NCBI GenBank assembly: GCA_031258915.1
Contig: JAIRMD010000025.1
Location: 1-8,467 of the forward strand
Direction: 5' to 3'
DNA length: 8,467 nucleotides
Source: Prevotellaceae bacterium
GTDB taxonomy: Bacteria; Bacteroidota; Bacteroidia; Bacteroidales; UBA932
Shown here: piece after piece, positions 1 through 6,201 of the stretch
How positions within the stretch are numbered: position 1 is the stretch's first letter
Layout: every line of letters begins with the position of its first letter
Translations under genes and position numbers: made by a program
Notes under the pieces: model-generated
Seen by the model: only the letters and a program-made list of their open reading frames with translations
What the model was told of the DNA's origin: nothing
Database searches by the model: none

Positions 1-845
1 CTTTCAAGGCATCTCACCGAGGTTGTCCCCACGGCCACTACTTTTCCGTGCGATTGCCGCAGCTTCATGAGCGTTTCGAGGCTTACCTCAAAGCGCTCGG
101 CGTGCATTTCATGCTCTTGTATTGTGCTCGATTTTACCGGTTTAAACGTTCCGGCGCCCACGTGAAGCGTTACCTCAGATGTGTCTATTCCTTTGATTTT
201 CAGATTATTCAATACATTTTGCGTGAAGTGCAAGCCTGCTGTAGGAGCAGCTACCGAGCCTTCGCGCTTTGAGTAAATCGTTTGGTATCGCTCATAGTCA
301 GCGCTCTCTGTTGGGCGGTGCAGGTAGGGTGGGATAGGGAGGATGCCTGCGGCTTCGAGCACCTCGGCAAAGGTGAGATCGGGCTTATCCCACGCAAGCT
401 GCACGGTAGCCACCCCGTTCCTTACGCTTTGCCTGCAGGCCGATAGCGTGCAGCGGCTGCCGCCGTGCGCGAAGGGCAGGCGCAAAATTTCCCCTTCCTT
501 CCAGCGCCTGAGGCTACCCACAGCGCACGCCCAGCAGCACTCCTTTGTTGCTGCCAGCGACTGCGCGTAGCTGGCTGGCTCAACAGGCTCCAGGCAAAAA
601 ACCTCTACTGCCGCGCCGGTGCTGCACCTGAACATTATCCGGGCGCGAATGACCTTGGTGTTGTTGAATACCAGCAGCGTTCCCTCAGGAAGCAGCTCGG
701 GCAGGCGGGAAAAAGCAGCTTCGCTAATGCCGTTACGGTCAAAAACGAGCAGCTTCGATGCGTCGCGCTGAGGCAAAGGATACTTCGCAATGCGCTCATT
801 AGGAAGGTTGTAGCTGTAGTCGGATATGTAAATTTGTGAACCCAT
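1..845 (-). CDS. queA: QueA-family S-adenosylmethionine:tRNA ribosyltransferase-isomerase, 3' end outside window
   Basis: The reverse strand translates without a stop for 281 codons from 845 to the left edge, so the carboxyl end is missing. QueA-family landmarks occur in order: LVFNNTKVIRAR (58-69), PIPPYLHR (170-177), RYQTIYS (186-192), VAAPTAGLHF (198-207), TLHVGAGTFKPV (226-237), HEMHAE (245-250) and AVGTTSVR (271-278). Canonical QueA moves the ribosyl group of S-adenosylmethionine onto 7-aminomethyl-7-deazaguanine in tRNA, making epoxyqueuosine. This copy has NNTK where canonical QueA has NDTR, and a Cys-rich stretch with CCWAC at 103-107. It resembles the longer second QueA-like protein I recall from Bacteroidota, so the exact substrate is unsure. 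An in-frame ATG at 851 is an alternative start. A -7 box lies just upstream. The gene is divergent from the ABC exporter operon. Confidence 0.85.
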   Translation of the reverse strand, partial: MGSQIYISDYSYNLPNERIAKYPLPQRDASKLLVFDRNGISEAAFSRLPELLPEGTLLVFNNTKVIRARIMFRCSTGAAVEVFCLEPVEPASYAQSLAATKECCWACAVGSLRRWKEGEILRLPFAHGGSRCTLSACRQSVRNGVATVQLAWDKPDLTFAEVLEAAGILPIPPYLHRPTESADYERYQTIYSKREGSVAAPTAGLHFTQNVLNNLKIKGIDTSEVTLHVGAGTFKPVKSSTIQEHEMHAERFEVSLETLMKLRQSHGKVVAVGTTSVRCLE

Positions 846-860
846 TACCATTATATGCTG

Positions 861-868
861 CAAAATTA
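861..868 (-). promoter_or_regulatory. Bacteroidota -7 box for the queA-like gene
   Basis: The reverse strand reads TAATTTTG, an exact match to TAnnTTTG. The box ends 9 bases before the ATG at 851 and 15 before the ATG at 845, so the transcript would have a very short leader. No convincing TTTG -33 element was found at the usual spacing. Confidence 0.5.
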
Positions 869-869
869 C

Positions 870-877
870 TACATTTG
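870..877 (+). promoter_or_regulatory. Bacteroidota -7 box for the ABC exporter operon
   Basis: TACATTTG matches TAnnTTTG exactly and ends 18 bases before the ATG at 896. That supports 896 as the start, because the in-frame ATG at 836 lies upstream of the box. No good -33 TTTG at 19-22 bases was found. The box is separated by one base from the opposing box at 861-868. Confidence 0.5.
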
Positions 878-895
878 CACGAAATTAAAAATAAC

Positions 896-1831
896 ATGAG
901 CTATATTTTACAGGCAGAGAGTATTGTTAAGCAATACGTGGGGCACCGTGCGTTGGACGAGGTGAGCATCGCCGTCCCGCAGGGCAGCATTTTTGGGCTT
1001 TTGGGTCCCAATGGCGCAGGGAAAACTACGCTCATCCGCATCATTAACCGGATTACAGCGCCCGATAGCGGAGCCGTTTACTTCGATGGCAGCAAAATGA
1101 AAGCCAACGATGTATATAACATCGGCTACTTGCCGGAGGAGCGCGGCTTGTACCGGAAAATGAGGGTAGGAGAGCAGGCCCTCTACCTTGCTCAGCTGAA
1201 AGGACTCTCGGTGTACGAGGCGAGAAAAAGGCTGAGGTACTGGTTTACCAAGCTGGATATTATGCCTTGGTGGAGCAAAAAGGTAGAGGAGCTCTCGAAG
1301 GGTATGGCGCAGAAGGTGCAGCTTGCCGTAACGGTGCTGCACGAGCCTAAGCTGCTCATCTTCGACGAGCCGTTTAGCGGTTTTGACCCGATTAATACGG
1401 AAATTATTAAAAATGAAATACTTGCACTTCGCGAAAAGGGAAGCACCATCATATTTTCGACGCACAACATGGCCTCGGTAGAGGAGCTGTGCGACAGCTT
1501 AGCCCTTATCAACCAGGGGCACTGCGTGCTACACGGTGCGCTCAGCGAGGTGCGCAGCAGCTACGGCAGCTTACAGTACGAGCTGCGCTACACGGGTGAT
1601 AGCGAAAAACTTGCGTTGGCAATTGCGCCCAGCTTTACGGTCAGCGAGCGCCGGCAGGAGTCAGGGCTGCAGGTAGCCATAGTAAACGCTACCGACGGAG
1701 CAGATGCTAATTTATTGCTACAAAACACCTTAAAAGTTGTAAAGGTAGAGTACTTTGCTCGCCTCACGCCAAGCATGCACGATATATTTATTGCAGCGGT
1801 AGCAGCCGGTAAAAGTTCGGAAGGACATTAA
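896..1831 (+). CDS. ABC transporter ATP-binding protein, NatA type
   Basis: A 311-residue cytoplasmic ATPase that would power the membrane protein encoded next. All nucleotide-binding motifs are present: Walker A GPNGAGKT at 37-44, signature LSKGM at 133-137, Walker B LLIFDE at 153-158, D-loop SGFD at 161-164 and the switch His190. The Q-loop position reads YLPEERGLY, with Glu in place of Gln, which is common in this NatA-like subgroup. After about residue 215 there is a non-ATPase tail of roughly 95 residues, like the DUF4162 domain found on such proteins. The start at 896 places MSYILQAESIVKQY at the front, as the family normally begins. An in-frame ATG 60 bases upstream would overlap the promoter and the divergent gene. 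The substrate cannot be told from sequence; sodium, peptides and drugs are all known for relatives. Confidence 0.93.
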   Translation: MSYILQAESIVKQYVGHRALDEVSIAVPQGSIFGLLGPNGAGKTTLIRIINRITAPDSGAVYFDGSKMKANDVYNIGYLPEERGLYRKMRVGEQALYLAQLKGLSVYEARKRLRYWFTKLDIMPWWSKKVEELSKGMAQKVQLAVTVLHEPKLLIFDEPFSGFDPINTEIIKNEILALREKGSTIIFSTHNMASVEELCDSLALINQGHCVLHGALSEVRSSYGSLQYELRYTGDSEKLALAIAPSFTVSERRQESGLQVAIVNATDGADANLLLQNTLKVVKVEYFARLTPSMHDIFIAAVAAGKSSEGH

Positions 1832-1832
1832 T

Positions 1833-1862
1833 ATTCCTAATTCACAAATTCCTAATTCGTAA
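1833..1862 (+). repeat. 15-bp tandem repeat between the ABC genes
   Basis: Two adjacent copies, ATTCCTAATTCACAA (1833-1847) and ATTCCTAATTCGTAA (1848-1862), match at 13 of 15 positions. They fill most of the 41-base gap between the ATPase stop and the permease start. No promoter box is seen in the gap, so the two genes are probably cotranscribed. Confidence 0.8.
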
Positions 1863-1872
1863 ATTACACTGT

Positions 1873-3195
1873 ATGAATAAAATTTTCTTAGTTGCCCGGC
1901 GAGAATTTACTGTGCGCGTGCGCAAAAAATCTTTTTTTGTGCTTACGCTTTTAGCGCCGCTGCTCTTGGCGCTGGTGGCTGTCACACCCCTCATCATTGT
2001 GAGCCTCAAAAGTAGCGACGTTAACGTGGTAGCCGTAGTTGACGATAGCCGCTCGTTTGACACTGTGCTGATTTCCAGCGATGCGCTTCACTTCGCAGTG
2101 CTACAAAATGTTGATATAGGCGAGCTAAGCAAAAATTTTGATGCGCTGGGGTACTACGCTGTGCTGCACATTGGCGCGCTAAACGACAAGGGCGAGCCGC
2201 AGGAGGTGAAGTTCTACTCCACCAAGCAGGTGAACCTCGAGGTGCAGCAAGCGGTTATCGGCATGCTGTCGCGCGAAGTGGAGCGGCGCAAGCAGCAAGC
2301 GTACAGCATTCCGCAGTTGAGCCAAATCATGCAGGATTTGCAAACCAACCTCCACGCAGCTACCATCAAATGGAGCGACGACGGCGCAGAGCAGAGTACG
2401 CATGTGGGCATTGCTATGGGCATTTCGTACGCAAGCGCTTTTCTCATGTACATGTTCATTCTCATATTTGGCGGCATGGTCATGCGCGGAGTTATCGAGG
2501 AAAAGGTAAACCGCATAGTGGAAGTGATCATCTCTTCCGTCAAGCCGTTTCAGCTGATGATGGGGAAAATATTGGGCGTAGCGGCGGTGGGGCTGCTGCA
2601 ATTTGCGCTGTGGATTGTGCTCACGTTGCTGTTTGTTGGCGTACTGGGGCTGCTTTTCACGCTGCTGGGCGACCTTGCCGGTGGGACGGCCGGAGCAGGT
2701 ACTGCCCAAAGCTCCATACCCGGTGGGCTACCCGGTGTCGGTGGGCTGAATATGCTCGGCTACCTGTCCGGCTTCAACTTTACGTGGATTACTACCTGCT
2801 TTGTGCTCTTTTTTCTTGGCGGCTACCTGTTCTACTCATCGCTGTTTGCCGCCGTAGGGTCGGCTGTAGAGGCCGAGTCGGACACGCAGCAGCTCATGAT
2901 ACCCATCACCATCCCGCTGATATTAGGCATATTTGTCATGCTCAACACGTTTCAGTACCCCGACAACTCCCTTTCGTTTTGGTGCTCCCTCATTCCGCTC
3001 ACTTCGCCCATGATAATGATGGCGCGCATACCGTTTGACGTGCCCGTATGGCAGGTGCTGCTTTCGCTGGGTATACTGTACGCCAGCTTTACAGGCGTAG
3101 CGTGGGTATCGGGCAGGATTTACCGCGTGGGCATTTTGATGTACGGCAAAAAGTCAAGCTTCAAGGAGATGTGGAAGTGGATAAGGTATAAGTGA
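1873..3195 (+). CDS. ABC transporter permease, NatB type (ABC-2 family)
   Basis: A 440-residue integral membrane protein and partner of the ATPase encoded just upstream. It has one membrane segment near the amino end (about 21-45), then a large hydrophilic domain (about 46-177), presumably outside the cytoplasmic membrane. About five further segments follow (178-204, 232-264, 305-333, 340-360, 395-415). This matches the NatB/COG1668 architecture. Diagnostic stretches are RGVIEEKVNRIVEVIISSVKP (205-225, slightly paraphrased from the family's EEK.NRI.E.I.SSV.P pattern) and VEAESDTQQLMIP (332-344). Between the third and fourth segments lies a Gly-rich loop (about 266-300) with several Gly-Gly pairs. 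The protein probably dimerises to form an exporter; the substrate is unknown. The gene ends 7 bases from the stop of htpG on the other strand. Confidence 0.9.
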   Translation: MNKIFLVARREFTVRVRKKSFFVLTLLAPLLLALVAVTPLIIVSLKSSDVNVVAVVDDSRSFDTVLISSDALHFAVLQNVDIGELSKNFDALGYYAVLHIGALNDKGEPQEVKFYSTKQVNLEVQQAVIGMLSREVERRKQQAYSIPQLSQIMQDLQTNLHAATIKWSDDGAEQSTHVGIAMGISYASAFLMYMFILIFGGMVMRGVIEEKVNRIVEVIISSVKPFQLMMGKILGVAAVGLLQFALWIVLTLLFVGVLGLLFTLLGDLAGGTAGAGTAQSSIPGGLPGVGGLNMLGYLSGFNFTWITTCFVLFFLGGYLFYSSLFAAVGSAVEAESDTQQLMIPITIPLILGIFVMLNTFQYPDNSLSFWCSLIPLTSPMIMMARIPFDVPVWQVLLSLGILYASFTGVAWVSGRIYRVGILMYGKKSSFKEMWKWIRYK

Positions 3196-3208
3196 GAGCA
3201 GTTCACTT
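3190..3208. terminator. Small palindrome between convergent stops
   Basis: AAGTGA (3190-3195) and TCACTT (3203-3208) are inverted with a 7-base loop. Each arm encodes the final Lys-stop of its gene: the ABC permease on plus and htpG on minus. The stem has only two G-C pairs and no following T-run, so it would be a weak bidirectional terminator at best. Confidence 0.25.
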
Positions 3209-5248
3209 TAGCAGCTCGACGCTTCGCTTCACAAACCTATCCAGCTCTTCACCGGTCAGCCGCTTGTTGGCCAGCAGCGCGAGGTCAAAGAGCTGCTTGG
3301 CCAGCTTGCTCTGCTTGCCGTACTCGGTCAGGATATTCTCCTTTTGCTTTTGCAGCTCGGCCAGCGATTTTTCGGCCTCCGAGAGCTCGTCTTTCAGCGC
3401 CTGCGGAATTTCTTCCTCTTTTTTATCCTTCTTCCGGGCGTTCAGCTCGCCTATCCGCGATTGGGCTTGGGAGATGTTATCCTGCACGGGCTTTAGCGTC
3501 GGGGACAAATCTTTTTCCATGCTGCTGTTGATTTTCAGCACTAACGGGTGGTTTGCGTTCACCACCACGTTCAGCATGTCGCCCATCTGCCCGTAAAATG
3601 CATGTCCGCCGCCGCCCACTGCCGACATGTCCTTCATTCGGCGCATAAATTCGTTTTGGGTGATGAGCACCGGAGCATCGTTTTCGTCCATATTCTCAAG
3701 CGTTACGAAGTACTTTTCATCTCCCGTAGGGCTGTTGGCCTCAAAGACGGTGCGTAGCAGGGCAGCTTGGCTTTCCGAGAGCTTGGATTTCCTGTCCACA
3801 TCTTTCTCTATCAGCTTATCTATCACATCAGCGTCCACGCGGGCAAAGCGCGAATTTTTCCACGCCTCCTCGAGCTTGTTGACGAAGTGCGCGTCCAGAT
3901 ACCCGTTCAGCAGCAGCACGTCGTAGCCCTTGTTTTTTGCAGCGTTGATGAACGTGTACTGGCTCTGCGGGTCGGAGGCGTAGAGGTACACCAGCTTGCT
4001 GTTCTTGTCCTTTTGGCTTACCTCAATCAGCTTCTTGTACTCATCGAACGTGAAGTACTTGCCGTCGGTATTTTTGAAGAGGAAAAATTTTTCGGCTCGC
4101 TCGTAAAACTTTTCGTCCGTTACCATGCCGTACTGTATGAATAGCCTCAAGTCGTCCCACTTGCTTTCGAACTTTTGCCTGTCGGAGGTGAACAGCTCCA
4201 GAAGGCGCTCAGATACCTTTTTGCTGATGTGCCCCGATATTTTTTTCACGTTGGCATCGCTTTGCAGGTAGCTGCGCGATACGTTCAGCGGAATGTCCGG
4301 CGAGTCGAGCGCTCCGTGCAGCAGGGTGAGGTAGTCGGGGACGATGCCCTCCACCGAGTCGGTAACGTACACCTGGTTTGAGTACAGCTGTATCTTGTTG
4401 CGCTGCAGGTCGATGTTGGTTTTTATTTTCGGAAAGTACAGGATGCCGGCGAGGTGAAAGGGGTAGTCAACGTTCAGGTGAATGTAGAATAGGGGAGGTT
4501 CGGCGGCAGGGTAGAGCTCCGCGTAAAAATCCATGTAGTCCTCCTCCTTCAGCTCGGAGGGGGTGCGCGTCCAGAGCGGGCTGGTGTTGTTTACTACCAA
4601 ATCCTTGTCGGTATCCACGTACTTGCCGTCTTTCCACTCCTGCTCCTTGCCGAAGATGATGGGTACAGGCAGGAACTTGCAGTACTTGCTGAGCAGCGCC
4701 TTGATTTTTTGCTCCGATGCGAACTCCTCGCTATCCTTGGAGAAGTGTAGCGTAATGTCGGTACCGCGCTCAACGCGGTTAGATGCTGCTGTTACGTACT
4801 CGGGCGAGCCGTCGCACTCCCAGTGCACGGCGGGCGCGTCTTTGTACGACTTGGTATCTATCTCAACCTTGTCCGAAACCATAAAGGCAGAGTAGAACCC
4901 CAGCCCGAAGTGGCCTATGATGTTCGCTTTGTCCTTGTACTTCTCGAGGAACTCCTCCGCCCCCGAGAAGGCAATTTGGTTGATGTACTTTTCAATCTCC
5001 TCCTCCGTCATGCCAACGCCGTTGTCGGATATGGTCAGCGTTTTGCTTTTTGCGTCGAGCGAGATTTTAATCCTTAGCTCGCCAACGTCGCCCTTCACCT
5101 CGCCTGACGAGGAGAGCGCCTTCAGCTTTTGGGTTGCATCTACCGCATTCGACACCATTTCCCGCAGGAAGATTTCGTGGTCGGAATACAGGAACTTTTT
5201 GATAACGGGAAAAATGTTTTCCGTAGTAACGCCTATTTTACCTTTCAT
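3203..5248 (-). CDS. htpG: Molecular chaperone HtpG (Hsp90)
   Basis: A 681-residue ATP-dependent cytoplasmic chaperone of the Hsp90 family; E. coli HtpG is 624, and longer forms are usual in Bacteroidota. The amino-terminal ATPase domain shows FLREMVSNAVDA with Glu30, Asn34 and Asp37, DNGVGM at 75-80, and the lid glycine motif IGHFGLGFYSAF (111-122). The middle domain carries the catalytic-loop arginine in PLNVSRSYLQSD. A charged, Lys/Glu-rich helical stretch precedes the carboxyl-terminal dimerisation domain, which ends ELLK. The start MKGKIGVTTENIFP fits the family exactly, with no in-frame extension expected. The gene is monocistronic by layout: convergent with the ABC permease and divergent from the DUF4160 gene. 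Heat-shock control is likely for the family; the sequence shows a repeated TGACA element at the probable promoter. Confidence 0.97.
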   Translation of the reverse strand: MKGKIGVTTENIFPVIKKFLYSDHEIFLREMVSNAVDATQKLKALSSSGEVKGDVGELRIKISLDAKSKTLTISDNGVGMTEEEIEKYINQIAFSGAEEFLEKYKDKANIIGHFGLGFYSAFMVSDKVEIDTKSYKDAPAVHWECDGSPEYVTAASNRVERGTDITLHFSKDSEEFASEQKIKALLSKYCKFLPVPIIFGKEQEWKDGKYVDTDKDLVVNNTSPLWTRTPSELKEEDYMDFYAELYPAAEPPLFYIHLNVDYPFHLAGILYFPKIKTNIDLQRNKIQLYSNQVYVTDSVEGIVPDYLTLLHGALDSPDIPLNVSRSYLQSDANVKKISGHISKKVSERLLELFTSDRQKFESKWDDLRLFIQYGMVTDEKFYERAEKFFLFKNTDGKYFTFDEYKKLIEVSQKDKNSKLVYLYASDPQSQYTFINAAKNKGYDVLLLNGYLDAHFVNKLEEAWKNSRFARVDADVIDKLIEKDVDRKSKLSESQAALLRTVFEANSPTGDEKYFVTLENMDENDAPVLITQNEFMRRMKDMSAVGGGGHAFYGQMGDMLNVVVNANHPLVLKINSSMEKDLSPTLKPVQDNISQAQSRIGELNARKKDKKEEEIPQALKDELSEAEKSLAELQKQKENILTEYGKQSKLAKQLFDLALLANKRLTGEELDRFVKRSVELLK

Positions 5249-5338
5249 AATGCTTGGGTAAGTTCTTAAAAAATGGTTGTTTAATTTCTACTGTGTACGC
5301 TGCGCGCTGAAAGTAGCAGCTGCAATTCGCTGTGGCAG

Positions 5339-5372
5339 CAAAATGTATGCCAAACCGCAGAAAAGTGACAAA
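5339..5372 (-). promoter_or_regulatory. Possible htpG promoter
   Basis: On the reverse strand TTTG (5372-5369) is followed after 21 bases by TACATTTTG (5347-5339). This is a Bacteroidota-like -33/-7 pair, except that the -7 box has three rather than two bases between TA and TTTG. It would give an untranslated leader of roughly 85 bases before the ATG at 5248. Confidence 0.35.
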
Positions 5373-5378
5373 ATGACA
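5366..5378. promoter_or_regulatory. TGACA direct repeat upstream of htpG
   Basis: TGACA-AAA-TGACA reads as two direct copies 8 bases apart, overlapping the proposed -33 element of htpG. The spacing of about one helical turn suits a regulator or alternative sigma factor. No CIRCE element (GCACTC-N9-GAGTGC) was seen, so HrcA control is not supported. Confidence 0.35.
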
Positions 5379-5390
5379 TGCGCTTTGTAA

Positions 5391-5423
5391 GGAGCTTAGC
5401 GGCGTAAAGATGATCTAAGCTTC
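5391..5423. repeat. Imperfect 9-bp inverted repeat
   Basis: GGAGCTTAG (5391-5399) and CTAAGCTTC (5415-5423) are inverted with one mismatch and a 15-base spacer. It lies in the 335-base gene-free gap between the htpG and DUF4160 starts, upstream of the htpG promoter. No T-run follows on either strand, so an operator is as likely as a hairpin. Besides this, the TGACA repeat and the two promoters, nothing else was recognised in 5249-5583. Confidence 0.3.
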
Positions 5424-5529
5424 GTACAGGATGGCCTTACGTATTGTTTACCTGTGTATTATTTGAAATTACATGGTGGCACGGCTGCAACCCTTGATTC
5501 GCGTAGAGAGTAAAGAGTTGGTTTTTTTC

Positions 5530-5560
5530 TTTGCCAATCCAAAAACATTTTATACTTTTG
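5530..5560 (+). promoter_or_regulatory. Bacteroidota promoter for the DUF4160-DUF2442 cassette
   Basis: TTTG (5530-5533), 19 bases, then TACTTTTG (5553-5560) exactly fits the Bacteroidota TTTG-N19-TAnnTTTG pattern. Transcription would start near 5566, leaving a leader of about 18 bases. This selects the ATG at 5584 over the in-frame ATG at 5473. Confidence 0.7.
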
Positions 5561-5583
5561 TCGCGTTCACAGCAAACAGAATT

Positions 5584-5853
5584 ATGGCAACGCTATCAAT
5601 GTTTTATGGTATAATTATATCCATGTTTTTCAGGGATAATCGGCAGCATAAGTTGCCTCATATTCATGCCTCGTATCAAAATGATAGCGCCATTTTTTCT
5701 ATCCCCGATGGGGAAATTATTGAAGGTGCGATGAAAAAACCTCAAATCAGGCTTGTGCAGGCGTGGATTACGCTACATGCAGATGAGCTGATGGCTAACT
5801 GGGTTTTGGCCGTTGATGGGAAAAATATATATAAAATTGAGCCGTTAAAGTAA
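5584..5853 (+). CDS. DUF4160 domain protein
   Basis: An 89-residue protein recognisable as DUF4160 by its order of motifs: start MATLSMFYGIIISMFF, then a basic segment leading to LPHIHASYQ with two conserved His, IPDGEIIEG, RLVQAWITLHADELMANW, and the ending KIEPLK. The open frame extends upstream to 5473, but that extension has no family counterpart and would begin before the promoter. No signal peptide or membrane anchor is evident; the hydrophobic amino end is part of the domain. Biochemical function is unknown. DUF4160 genes commonly sit beside a DUF2442 gene, as here (7-base gap), so the two products probably work together, perhaps as a toxin-antitoxin-like pair. That role is inference. 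The region is markedly AT-richer than its neighbours. Confidence 0.85.
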   Translation: MATLSMFYGIIISMFFRDNRQHKLPHIHASYQNDSAIFSIPDGEIIEGAMKKPQIRLVQAWITLHADELMANWVLAVDGKNIYKIEPLK

Positions 5854-5860
5854 AAATACG

Positions 5861-6097
5861 ATGAATCCAAGAGTAGTAAACGTAAAACCTGAAAAAGATT
5901 ACACTTTGCATTTGTGGTTTACAAATGGCGAGGAAGGAATTTTTGACGTAAAGCCTTACTTGGATTATGAGGTTTTTCAAGCGTTGAAGGAGAAAAAAAT
6001 GTTTCGGACCGTGCGCCCCTTTATCGGGACAATACAGTGGGCAAACGAAGCCGACCTCTGCCCGGATACGGTATATCTGGATAGCGTAAAGATTTGA
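5861..6097 (+). CDS. DUF2442 domain protein
   Basis: A 78-residue protein with the DUF2442 pattern: an opening RVVNVKPEKDYTLHLWFTNG, then GIFDVKPYL, a central VFQALKEKKMFRTVRP helix region, and the ending ADLCPDTVYLDSV. This small alpha/beta domain is compared in the literature with the amino-terminal domain of Nitrosomonas NE0471, but no activity is established. It starts 7 bases after the DUF4160 stop and is surely cotranscribed. It has no promoter of its own and no Shine-Dalgarno sequence. If the pair is a toxin-antitoxin-like unit, which member does what cannot be told from the sequence. Confidence 0.88.
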   Translation: MNPRVVNVKPEKDYTLHLWFTNGEEGIFDVKPYLDYEVFQALKEKKMFRTVRPFIGTIQWANEADLCPDTVYLDSVKI

Positions 6098-6139
6098 CGG
6101 TGTCTTACTTATAGTTGATTTTTTTATTACCCTTGTGGC

Positions 6140-6170
6140 AAAAACGTGGGATGCCACCTCCCCTTGGAGG
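6140..6170 (-). terminator. Possible terminator of the korB-pepE unit
   Basis: Downstream of pepE on the minus strand, CCTCC-AAGG-GGAGG (6170-6157) is followed by GTGG-CATC-CCAC (6157-6146), G and five T (6144-6140). An alternative fold pairs GTGGCA with TGCCAC (6152-6157 with 6135-6140). Short stems make this a weak prediction. The 104-base gap between DUF2442 and pepE holds nothing else recognised. Confidence 0.35.
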
Positions 6171-6201
6171 CAGGCCATTTTCAAAGCCACATTTCAGCTC
6201 C

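Noticed and set aside
836..895. Upstream in-frame ATG extending the ABC ATPase by 20 residues
   Set aside because: It overlaps the promoter boxes and the start of the divergent gene, and the extension has no counterpart in the family.
908..1465. Long open frame antisense to the ABC ATPase gene
   Set aside because: It lies wholly opposite a gene with all ATPase motifs, and its translation resembles no family I recognise.
2370..3038. 222-codon open frame overlapping the ABC permease in another frame
   Set aside because: Its product is rich in Arg, His and Cys with no recognisable domain, typical of an out-of-frame reading of GC-rich DNA.
3767..4144. Open frames antisense to htpG
   Set aside because: They are shadows of htpG's codon structure; none has recognisable motifs or a promoter box that I noticed.
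5249..5470. CIRCE element upstream of htpG
   Set aside because: No GCACTC-N9-GAGTGC-like sequence is present.
5473..5583. Upstream in-frame extension of the DUF4160 gene
   Set aside because: The family starts at the MATLSMFYG block, and a complete promoter lies between the two candidate starts.
5795..6190. Minus-strand open frame opposite the DUF4160/DUF2442 genes
   Set aside because: It covers two recognised plus-strand domains, and its translation looks random.
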